Part shown: positions 1 through 34,000 of the stretch, piece by piece
Layout of the letters: every line of letters starts with the position of its first letter
Numbering within the stretch: position 1 is the stretch's first letter
Source of the DNA: Otis tarda
Lineage: Eukaryota > Chordata > Aves > Otidiformes > Otididae
Reading direction: 5' to 3'
Assembly (NCBI GenBank): GCA_026413225.1
Contig: CM048554.1
Location: 11,879,463 to 11,943,462 of the forward strand
Length of the DNA: 64,000 nucleotides
Translations under genes and position numbers: made by a program
Notes under the pieces: model-generated
The model's database searches: none
Seen by the model: only the letters and a program-made list of their open reading frames with translations
Told to the model about the DNA's origin: nothing

Positions 1-300
1 ATTTACATATGTGCATTATAGGTATATTTATATAACATAAAGTTATTAAATATATAAATATATAATGATATATAGTAATAGCTATTTCTATGATAAAGAT
101 ATCAATATATGCTTATATTAAAAATATATACACACATCTTTGGGGATCCATGTGTGTAGCATGTCTGCTTTGCTTGGTGCCCTGACTCATCTCCTGGGAT
201 TATATTTATATTATAGGTAAATAGGTAAATATATATTTATATAATATAGAAGATACATCATATATATAATATATATATATTTTAATATACACACACATAC
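1..300. repeat. AT-rich low-complexity tract
   Basis: The sequence is dominated by alternating TA runs interrupted by a short unique segment (about 140-205). It has no coding potential. Confidence 0.8.
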
Positions 301-2929
301 TTATTCAGGAATATTAAACAGTGTTTTTACTAAGACCCAGGGGAAACAAAACTGAGAGTAGACCATTTCAGGAGAAGGACAGATCCATAAAACAAGGAAA
401 AATATTAAATGCTGCAACCTTCACCCCTCTTTTCTCTGTCTCAGGTGCGCAACAGGCCCTGCCAGGGTGGCCAGGACTCTCTCTCGTCAGAGCCAAGCCC
501 TTGGGTTGCTCCTGCTCTACCCTTACACCATGAATCAGGCTCAAGCCCTTGCTCTGAAATGGCCTGGGGGGGAGGCGTTCCCGCGGAAAAGCTTAACAGA
601 GAAATGGCTGTAAAGCATCTGTGTTACTACTTATATTATTTGGAGAACAAAAAAAAAAAGAAAATAAATGGGGGTTTTTTATTATTCCCTAGTCAGTAAA
701 TTAAAATGTTCACACCTTGGCTTTCCCAGAGCCTCCCGGCCACATTTCCCTGGCATAAACACCCACGTTTACATTAGCTGCAGATCCTGCTCAGCTCGGG
801 CAAGCCAGTTAACTGGCAATAAATGAAGCTGCTGAAAAACAGTCAGGGGATAGAGGAAAAATAAATGTCCTCGGTGGGAAACTTAACAGGGAGACCTAAG
901 AAAGAAATAAATGAGAGGAAGGGATCATGCTGGATGATGCATCTTCACCTCCTCTTGCCACCACCCGCCTGTGTGCCTGTCGTAGTTCAGCCCCGATCGG
1001 GACCAGACTATGCAGTCTCTCTCTCACTTCCCCCCCACCCCGCTCTCCAGTGGAACAGAAGGAAGAATTGGTAAACAAAAAAAACCAGCAAAAACACGTG
1101 GGTTCAGATGAAACAAAAAATAAAAAATTTAACAGTAATAACAGAAGAAAACAAAACAGTGATGGAATACAAATACAGTATAACAGCTTACAACAAATCT
1201 CCACACCCAGTTTCTTCCAAGTAGCAGGAGGCTCCCCTCAGCACCCTCCTCACTTACATCCTGAGCATGCTGTCAGATGGGATGGAACAGCCCTTTGGCT
1301 AATTTGGGTAAATTAACCCCAGCTGTTAGCTAATTAGTTAACTGTCCCAGCTGGGTGCCCCAGCCATAGGGGCCACCAGCTCCAGTTCTCCACCCAGCTC
1401 AGGTGAATATTAACTCTGTCCTAGCCAGAACCAGGACAGTGCCAGAAAAGAGCCCATCCAAAAGGTGACTGTCCTAGCCAAAAACCACCGGCACTGAGCC
1501 AAAAGCAGGATAGTGAGAAGGGCCGGAGTAAGGGGAGGATGGGACCTGGCAGCATCTCCTGGCAGCATCACGTATTGGCGTCGGCTTCTTGGGTGATGAA
1601 ACCACTATTAGTTTATTTATTTATTTTATTTATGAGGCGTACTTAAGAAGTGTTTTAGTTATGAGGCAAAAAAAAAAACAAACCAGGCAGCAGTTTGGGT
1701 TCGGTGCCTTTTTCTCATTGCTGCTTACTCTTACGTGCGTGACGAAGTCCAGCCCGACGTTCCTGGAAGATGCTGAACCCCCTGGGTAAGGTGGTGACAT
1801 CAGCCATAGCGAGACCAAAAGCTTATTTTTTAATTCGAGCCATTTCAACCTCCTGTTGTCAGCATTGCTATGGCCACTTAACCCAAATGTCAGCGCAGAC
1901 AGACAGGCTGCCAGTACATTGTTCCCTGCGCATCCCTGGTTGGTGTTTGCTGGAGCAGTGGCTGCATGCATCAACTTGCACGCATACTGCAAGAAAAACC
2001 TCTTGCATTTTAATCTAACTCTTGAGCAACTAAGTTTTTAAAAATAAGGCCAGGGACATGTGCTTTGCATCCTCTCCTCCATCAATCCTTCAGCTGACGC
2101 TTGCCAAAGGAATCAGGAAGAATTGCTGGGGGCAGACAGACAGACAGAGAGACCTTACCAGCCCCATCAGCTTCATTTCCATCCTCTATCTAAAGTGATG
2201 CCATCAGAGCTCTGGGCACCCAGAGATTTAGCAAAATTTGCTGTTTTCAGGTGGGTTGATTCTGGTTATCTCCATCCTAAGTGACAAGGTGACCTGTCCA
2301 ACACCATCAATACTCAGCCTTGATTTTCCCCTCACTTCCATAAAACTCAGTGGAGGGAGGGTTTTCTCCTGGTTCCACTACAGTGAGACAGGTGACTGAA
2401 ATTAGTTTTATTGCAGAGAGATAAAAAGTTATACCAGTTTGTTACCCTGTAAGTTAGGCCTGTGATAATCCTGTAAAAGGTTGGCTGTAAAAGAGTTGTT
2501 TCAGTAGTATCTGGAGATCACCCAGCCTGCGTTTTCGGCTTGCAGGTGTTGGACGCGGGATCATAGCCAAGCTGTAGGAACGGAGCACCAGGTTCAAAGC
2601 AAAGCATTTTCATTAACAGTGCACGGACAGGAGTGGGGCTTCTCTTGCATTAAGGTAACGGCAAGCTCCCACCGATGGCTGGAGAGAAAGATCAGGATTT
2701 CTGCTGGTGGGACCTTCCCTGGTGCGGAGAAAGCAAAGGGATGCTCCCGGGTCACATGGATCGGGATAGAAAATTCATGGAGTGCTTTAGGTCTCTGCAT
2801 TTTTTGTTTTCTTTAAAGCCAAGAGATGGAAATGGGCCGATCCAGATGGGACCCCAAATCGATCTGACCCCTGGGAGTTGCCTGTTTTCCCCCAAACTCT
2901 CCAGGGACCCTCAAGGTCCTGGCTGAGCC
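1..2929. other. Intergenic sequence upstream of UGP2
   Basis: No exon or conserved coding stretch is recognisable on either strand; the open frames are short and of low complexity. The first 300 bases are an AT-rich microsatellite-like tract. There is a short GACA-type repeat near 2134-2152. In other vertebrates MDH1 lies on this side of UGP2, but I see no MDH1 exon here, so the stretch is probably the MDH1-UGP2 spacer. Confidence 0.6.
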
Positions 2930-3204
2930 TCGCTGCCCACAGTCAGGAGGGATGAGGCCCTCCCTACGCGTTTCGGGCAAGGCTGCCCGTGTCTCCCACC
3001 CACCTCTTAAAACCAGGGTCCAGCAGCGCCCCGCCGATTCCCAGGCTCCCTGGGGCTGTCGGCCCTCAGGGGAGCAGGGGGGCGGATCACGAAGGGCTTT
3101 TGGAGGAGAGGTCCCGCCCTACCACCCCCGCGCTCCGTCGGAGAGACCCCGCACCCTGCGTGGGGGCGAAATTTGCACGGGAGGAGGGGGGGGAAGGGGG
3201 GGCC

Positions 3205-3213
3205 GCCGCCATC
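3205..3213. promoter_or_regulatory. YY1-like motif in the CpG island
   Basis: GCCGCCATC matches the YY1 core in reverse orientation. It lies about 50 bases from an NRF1 palindrome and about 110 from an ETS core, a combination common in housekeeping promoters. Motif match only. Confidence 0.4.
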
Positions 3214-3258
3214 GCACCCCTGTACGCGCCCCCTGACAGGCGCAGGCCCGCAGCCCAA

Positions 3259-3268
3259 GCGCATGCGC
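3259..3268. promoter_or_regulatory. NRF1-type palindromic site
   Basis: The perfect palindrome GCGCATGCGC matches the NRF1 consensus. It sits in the middle of the CpG island and marks the likely core-promoter area. Confidence 0.55.
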
Positions 3269-3318
3269 GCCCGCGCTGCCTTCCCGCCACCTGCAGGGCG
3301 GAGCGCCCGGCCCCTCCC

Positions 3319-3325
3319 ACTTCCG
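3319..3325. promoter_or_regulatory. ETS/GABP core motif
   Basis: ACTTCCG (CGGAAGT on the other strand) is the ETS-family core, found here 50 bases downstream of the NRF1-type palindrome. Motif match only. Confidence 0.4.
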
Positions 3326-3375
3326 CCGCCGCCGCGAGGGGCTCGCCGGGAAGGCGCCGGGACCCCGCCCCCGCC

Positions 3376-3426
3376 GGAGGGGGAGGGAACGTGGGGGGGG
3401 GGGATGTGGGGGGTAGTGGGCGGGGG
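3376..3426 (+). repeat. G-run tract with G-quadruplex potential
   Basis: The + strand carries at least five runs of three or more G, including one of ten, separated by short loops. It lies just upstream of a candidate splice donor at 3516 and inside the promoter island. It fits a four-run G-quadruplex pattern by inspection; folding was not computed. Confidence 0.6.
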
Positions 3427-3678
3427 CGCGCGCGCGGCGCGCGGGTCTCCGCGCCGCCGCCCCGCCCCTCCTCCCCACCCCGCCCCCCGCCGCCTGCGGT
3501 GCCGGTAGCGACGAGGTGGGTATGGGACCGCCGACTCCCCTCCCCCTCCCCAATCTCCTCACCGGGGTGGTGGCGGCGGCCGCGGCGAGGCCCCTCACGG
3601 CCTCCCCCCACACCCCTCCGCCGCTTGAGGGAGAGGCGGGGCCGCCCTCAGGCCTAACGGTCACGCCGGCCCGGCCTC

Positions 3679-3702
3679 TCCCGTCCCGTCCCGTCCCGTC
3701 CG
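3679..3702. repeat. CCCGT pentanucleotide tandem repeat
   Basis: Four or more consecutive copies of CCCGT lie inside the CpG island. A GGGC tetranucleotide run follows at about 3738-3760 and an ACCGGC-type repeat at about 3941-3969. All are short and probably length-polymorphic. Confidence 0.7.
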
Positions 3703-4087
3703 GGAGCGGGGAGGAGCCGTGCGGGGAGCCCCGGGGAGGCAGGCGGGCGGGCGGGCGGCCCAGCCCGGCGGGGAGGGGTAGAGGGGGGGAGGTGTTGGGG
3801 GTGGTGAAACCCGGGGCGCGGCGGGTCCGCCTCTTTCATTGATGAAATTTAAATTCCTCGGGGTTTGCCTCCTGCCCGCCGGCCCGGGAGGGACTGCTCG
3901 GCTGAGGGGCCAGCGCGGCGGGCGGGCTGCTCCCAGCGGGACCGGCACCGGGACCGGCACTGGCACCGCGGGCGGGACCGCCTGGACCGCCGCCTCTCCC
4001 GCTTCCCCGCCGCCCCCCGCGGGCGCTAGGGCCGGCAGCCTGCCCTCCCCACCCTTGGGGTAAAAAAACCCCAAACCAACTCAGTTT

Positions 4088-4120
4088 ATGTTTATGAGAG
4101 CAAAGTGTTTATTTCATTAA
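4088..4120 (+). promoter_or_regulatory. Upstream open reading frame in the long-isoform leader
   Basis: An ATG at 4088 opens a ten-codon frame that stops at 4118-4120, nine bases before the UGP2 ATG at 4130. A second ATG, at 4094, is in the same frame. It matters only if transcription starts upstream of 4088, which the sequence cannot settle. If transcribed, it could lower initiation at Met1 and favour Met12. Confidence 0.35.
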
Positions 4121-4129
4121 AGAGCGAAA

Positions 4130-28728
<24,599 letters not shown>

Positions 28729-29479
28729 GTCAGCGAAAGGGCACGGCCGGTTCTGTAGACTGCTGTGATGGAAGAACCTTTTAAGCATTAGAAATAGAAG
28801 TACACAGAGGGCCTATGCTTTGTCATCTTCACCGTACCCTGCAGTATTAATTTTAAATTAATTTCTCTTGCTTATCTTTTTAAGCAGACACATAGCGCAA
28901 TGGATGTGCGTAAGTAATGCTTCAGTCCTTAAAGAGATTCTGTAACTCAGTTAATATGACCTTGAAGTGCAATACTGTTTGTCTTGAGGTAAGATGGACA
29001 GATCTTCTTTGATAAGAAGTTAAGAGGCTTGCCTCTAACATTTAGTAGTTTGAATTGCTTGTAACTGCAGAAGTAAAGCTGTGAAGCAATACATGTGAGA
29101 CAACACAGTTAGCTACTCATGTGACTTTTTATGAAGTATAAGTGGCAGGCACAGTCGAAAAACCAAAAGTTTCACTACTGCTAAACAGGCTGTTAAAAAC
29201 CCTGTATTTCATGTGCTCACAAACATCCCAACCTCTAGCCCTCTATAACCCCACAGCCTACAAGTGGGATGTCCTGTCCCAGTTCTACGCCGAGATACTG
29301 GGGTAAGGCTGTCAATACCTCCATTTCTGTATTGTGAGAGTGGGAAGCGTTGTTCCAAACTCACCCAAAGAATCTACTACTTGAGAAAAATGCCTCAGAA
29401 TCCACGTGTGGTGTGTGCTTTTTCACATCCCATTTAAGACTGGATCTCCTGTTAATCCTTGATCTGCCCTCTTTTTTTC

Positions 29480-29485
29480 AATAAA
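29480..29485 (+). terminator. UGP2 poly(A) signal AATAAA (proximal)
   Basis: Canonical hexamer 750 bases after the stop codon, with a GU-rich downstream element within 40 bases. It is the best candidate for the main 3' end. Confidence 0.7.
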
Positions 29486-29678
29486 TGGATCATGTTGACT
29501 ACACCCGTGTTCATATTGTCACAGCCATGTATGTTAATTTATCTTCTCTTGAGTCATTTCTAAATTTGTACAGGAACTGAAATCTCTGTCCTGATCACTA
29601 TTGATTTCTTAATGTTTCTCTTGTATTTACATGCAGACAACTTTATTTTATAAGATTAGTATAACACTGGTATGTATC

Positions 29679-29684
29679 ATTAAA
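29679..29684 (+). terminator. UGP2 poly(A) signal ATTAAA (distal)
   Basis: Common variant hexamer 200 bases after the AATAAA, with TTGGTCTTT and CTGTGAGTTT downstream. Confidence 0.45.
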
Positions 29685-29700
29685 GAAGTTGGTCTTTAAA

Positions 29701-30400
29701 AACAACTGTGAGTTTACAGCTTTATTTTGACTGACAATGAATGACATCTGTTATGCTAACAGATAAGCATGCCTGTCTGAAGAAACCATAGGCGCACACA
29801 CACACTGTAGACCATTCCATCACACGTAATCATCACAGGGTTAGGCACTCGGACTAGGGTTAGGTAGAGAGGTGTGAGGTGAAATACACAGGCACTTTCA
29901 TGTAGTACTGGCAGCATCCAGTCTTAAAAGGTAGTATTAAAAACTCTTAAATAAATTAATTTTCAGCTGTACCTTCCTATTAAGGTGCAACCTTTTATAT
30001 AAGCAGCCTAAAGACTTTTAAATTCTTCCTGCCCTGTTTTCTGTATCCTCCTGTCTTTACACACACTGCTTTGTGTCTTTAAACCAGCGGAGCAACTTGC
30101 AAAGCCCCAAAACAGTCCCTGTCCTTACCCTCCTCTCAGTGGCCGTGCCCTGTCTGGCGTTGGGTTGCTGCAGAAAACCATCCCCACACCAGCCTTCTTA
30201 CTACCTTCAAATTCCACCAGAAGCCATCTATGGTGTTGTCACAGCTAACAATGATCATTTCACAACTCTATCCTGTAGGTAATGGCTTCTGTGAACTGAC
30301 ACTTTGTTAGAAAATCGTACTTTCGAAGGGCAGTTTGGAGCCCAGCTGTGAGAAATGCCCTCAACCAGGACTGCTCCCTAACAAATCTGAATCCTATATG
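29701..30400. other. UGP2-VPS54 intergenic gap
   Basis: About 700 bases separate the likely 3' ends of the two convergent genes. The stretch holds a short CA repeat near 29796-29806, a GGGTTAG-containing patch near 29838-29863, and an AATAAA on the - strand at 29721-29726. No gene is seen. Confidence 0.6.
29721..29726 (-). terminator. Possible distal VPS54 poly(A) signal
   Basis: TTTATT on the + strand reads AATAAA on the - strand. If used, the VPS54 transcript would extend to about 29700 and meet the UGP2 3' end. Confidence 0.25.
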
Positions 30401-30905
30401 CAAGCAATCAAAAGACATTTATTTATATAAAGTTCTGTAAAAAAATAAATTTTAGAACAGCATAGTTTCATAGAGAAAAACATTTTCTACAGCGTTCCAA
30501 CTGCGAGATTTTTATATTGTACTGTCATTAAATAAGGTGGGACACCGTGTGAATTTCATTGCACTAGAAGAAATGCAAAGCATCTTTTTAATATAAAGAT
30601 ATACAGAGCATTCTAGACAACTACAGCTGTGTTACAGCTATGTGTTCTTTTGGATTTGGTCCAAAGAAACCTGAGTCTGTTTCCAGAGAGAATGAAAAAA
30701 CATTGCACAGACAGCTGATCACTTGTTTCTTGCTGAAGGACACTGAAAAGATTGCTCCCTGCAGCTCACTCTGAGCCTAGTTTCCCCGACTATCAATAGT
30801 GTCCTTTCTTGGACGCCGGTCTTAAGTATTCACCTCACAGTCGTCACGCTGCTTAGAAGAAAGTCGGTCTGTTGTCAGAGCCAAGTGACTGCTCCCAGTG
30901 GATTA
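30400..30905 (-). other. VPS54: VPS54 3' UTR (approximate)
   Basis: Non-coding sequence follows the VPS54 stop codon on the - strand. The proximal signal AATAAA lies at 30418-30423, giving a 3' UTR of about 500 bases. A GU-rich stretch (TTTGTTAGGG on the - strand) lies just beyond. Confidence 0.65.
30418..30423 (-). terminator. VPS54 poly(A) signal AATAAA
   Basis: Canonical hexamer on the - strand about 485 bases after the stop codon, within a double ATAAATAAAT context. Confidence 0.65.
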
Positions 30906-31011
30906 TCACCTCTTCTGCTCCCAAATTTCAGCCATGTTTAGGTCTAAGTTGTTAAGGCCTTTCAGAGCTTGAAGGTTTCCAGTGTAAAAAGCTACATCTG
31001 AAGTAACCAGT
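30906..31011 (-). CDS. VPS54: VPS54 last coding exon and stop
   Basis: It encodes window residues 775-809, ending [11 protein letters not shown] and TGA. It contains the codon CTA (30939-30941) for the leucine equivalent to mouse Leu967. The acceptor is ACTGCAG. Confidence 0.97.
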
Positions 31012-34000
31012 CTGCAGTGAAACACAGAACAAGGTTAGCGCCTGCACCTATCAACATCCACCTGGAGCATTCAGAAAAACAGCCAGGGTTTGGTTCTGAC
31101 TTGGGCACACAATTACAACAAATGTTCAAATACTACGCCTGGATTAGGTATTTTAAGTACCAGTTCAAAACTCAATGCTACGGCCGTGCTTTATTTTACA
31201 GCAGTGATCGTACACAACAATTACTGCCAGGTGTAAAACTCATTATGGGGAAGGGAGATCAAACAAGTTCGGAGAACTCAGCAGGAATTGAGCATCTAAA
31301 ATTTCTATTTCCTGCTGCAATCCCAGGCTTATCTAGACTTAAACACCTGATTCCACTGCCACTTAGAATAACTAATCATTGCAATATTAACTTCTGTATT
31401 CTGGAAGGTTAATGTAAAAGCAACGAAACAGCAAAAGTTACATGGTTTCTAACAGTCTATACAGGATTAAAATCCCTCAGACATTGTTGGAATGTATCAG
31501 GGGATGACAGAAACATGCTCATGGTATTTCCAGTTAGAAAGCAGCAAGTTGTAGGCATAAAAATTGTATTTTCATACTAAAAAATTAACCAGGATTCGAT
31601 TCACAGACCTGGATTTTTACTATTATTACAGAAACAAGCAATTTAAAATAGGATGAGGATCAGAAAAGCATGTTAAAAACTAGGTCAGCGAAGACTGCTG
31701 GAACAGCAGCAAGTGGAATTCTGTGTTTGATATTTCCCTTCTCAAAGGGCCCCAATGACACACTCCCAGAGAGCGGTGTCCTAAAGTCAGTAACTGCTGC
31801 CACGAAAGAAACAGCCTCGGGGCACAACTGTTTCCAGGTGCAGCTTAGAGACCCTTCTGACAGCAATACACCACCAGGACACCTGCCTGGACCCTCCTAT
31901 CAAAAAGGGGTCCATCCAACCACAAGCATTGAACAAAACCAAGAGAGCAGGATGAAGCCAGCACAGCACCCTCTGTAGGGCTGGAAACCCAGGGGTGAAA
32001 CACTCCGAGACATGCTCCGGGTGTTCTCATTTCAGCTGTGGCTGCTGTGACCTCACTCCTCTTCAGTCAGCTTATGGGCTTACAAACACCTCATTTTTCA
32101 GATAAAACTCTTTCACAGAGTACAAGGCTGAATAAGCTTAAGCAGGACAAGAATGAGCTGGGACAGGAACAAAACTCTTCTTCATTCCAGCAATATTTGA
32201 AACATTTATAAACTTCTTTCTCTGGCTTCTTCAACCCAAGACAACGCGTTCTTGCATGTGGGTAGGCTGACTGAATTTCACTCTTACCGCACTGCACACA
32301 AACACCCCAGGTCATCAGGAACAATTACAAACCCCACTGTTTCAGGGGAAAATCCAGATTTCCATAGGATTCAGCCTGCGAGAGGCTGTACGCTTTCCTG
32401 AGAGGTGTGGGATGCCAGGCATGGCCAGCCACACCCCCTCAGGAGGGGTACCACTGACTGTTGCGGTGATGGAGGGTTGGGCAAGGGCAGGAAAGGGGAA
32501 AAGCTCTGAGCATAATCTCTGTTTCAGATCTAGTTCTGCTGTAAAAACAATTTCCGCATAGAAGCTGCTCATCGCACAGATGAAATACCAGTTTTTCCTA
32601 TTTTTACTTTGCTAGCGCCGTTAGTCATCATCCACGTTTCAAAACTGCTTCATGAATCTCACAATTCTTGTAAATTAAACTCTGGGCTACTGCTGTCACA
32701 CAAAAGGCGAAAAAGGAAACCACAAACTGAGGAAACCTACAGCAGGTTTCCAGTAGGACAACGCCCAAATCCCTGTCTATTATCAAGCTGATTGCATTCC
32801 TAGTTACCATGGAAAGTCATTAAAAGTCATGTCCTTTACTGTAAGAAAGCTCCAAATGGGACGTAATAAAACACAGAGCATGGCTGCACTCTGCAATCAC
32901 TACTTTCTTGCACAAGACACAGTCTGCTTATTTAAATTAAGCAGTTAAAAAAAAAAAAAGTGCCCAAACGTACCCATTCAGAGGTCCTCCATCATTGACT
33001 ACGTTTAGGTGGGCCAGCTGCCTCTTCAGGTGAAGTTTGTAGCTTGCGTTAATTCGTAAGAACAACATCTAGAAGAAACCACAGCACCAGAGTGAGGAAC
33101 CATCCCCAGGCTTGCATCATTGCCTACAGGGAGGAAATACCTCGCTAACCTTTGGGTTTGGTTTTGCAGTTCATGTGATTTTCCCTTCTGACAGTCCTTC
33201 TGCCTCCTAACCTTTCTGGCCACACACAATTTATAACATACGAGAGGTGTGTAATATACACCCTCACTTATTTGTTACGTTGGGCACTTAGAGGACACAT
33301 TCTTTGTAGCATGAATTTTTCTTCCCTGTTGTCTGAGGCATCTAGCAACTTGTATTAAGGCCAGAAGATAACAAATCTCTTTCCTGTACGATAACCACTT
33401 AAAGTTTTTTTTTTCCAAGAGAAAGCGTGAAAAACAGTTTGAAGGGACCATTTAATTTAGTGCAAAAGATAAACTACAATTTACTGCATTCAGTGACTGC
33501 ATTAGTCCTTCCTGTCCTTGGATTTACAACTCTGCAGTAGCAGTAACTGCAGCAAAATACTGAAAAAGCACATCTGGTACAATTTGGCTGCATAATACAC
33601 TTGGGGACCTTCAGAAGCCACTAAGTTTGAGCAGTATTACAGAAGAATTCCCTAGAAGGGCTGTACTCGAGCCCCAAAGTGTTGCCATTTGTGTAGAATT
33701 TCAGCATTAACTCCCGAACTGAAGATCCAGCTCTCTAGACATTAAAATGCAGCTCAAAATGCTGGAGTCAGTCAGTTGGTTTTGTGTGCCTCACCGTTCT
33801 CCCTGCACATCCAAACACTTCTGTTCAGACCGAGCTGTCTGCGTGACTGCTGTGAACCCCTTTAACGTGTGGGTTTCGCAAAGACTCAAAAAAGAATTTT
33901 CCCCCCAAGATAAAGCAAAAGTCTCTCTTGTTACCAAGTTTGTGTGCATTTGCAAGGGAGGTGTCACATGAATCTCAAAAATAACATTCACCTGAGTTTG

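Larger units (their letters stand above)
2930..4060 (+). promoter_or_regulatory. UGP2: CpG island and TATA-less promoter region of UGP2
   Basis: About 1.1 kb of very GC-rich, CpG-dense DNA ends 70 bases before the first UGP2 coding ATG; the flanks are AT-rich. Typical housekeeping-promoter motifs cluster in it: a palindromic NRF1-type site GCGCATGCGC at 3259-3268, a YY1-like GCCGCCATC at 3205-3213, an ETS/GABP core ACTTCCG at 3319-3325, and several GC boxes (for example near 3632-3643). No TATA box is evident. The exact transcription start cannot be read from sequence. Long open frames on both strands here result from few stop codons in GC-rich DNA. Confidence 0.85.
28729..29700 (+). other. 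UGP2: UGP2 3' UTR (approximate extent)
   Basis: The sequence after the stop is AT-rich and non-coding. Two poly(A) signals are plausible: AATAAA at 29480-29485, followed by a GU-rich stretch near 29505-29520, and ATTAAA at 29679-29684. The end is inferred from these signals. Confidence 0.7.

Noticed and set aside
2989..3664. Long open frames of 174-222 codons on both strands in the CpG island.
   Set aside because: They overlap each other in several frames, are Pro/Arg/Gly/Ala-rich and have no domain. They result from the scarcity of stop codons in GC-rich DNA.
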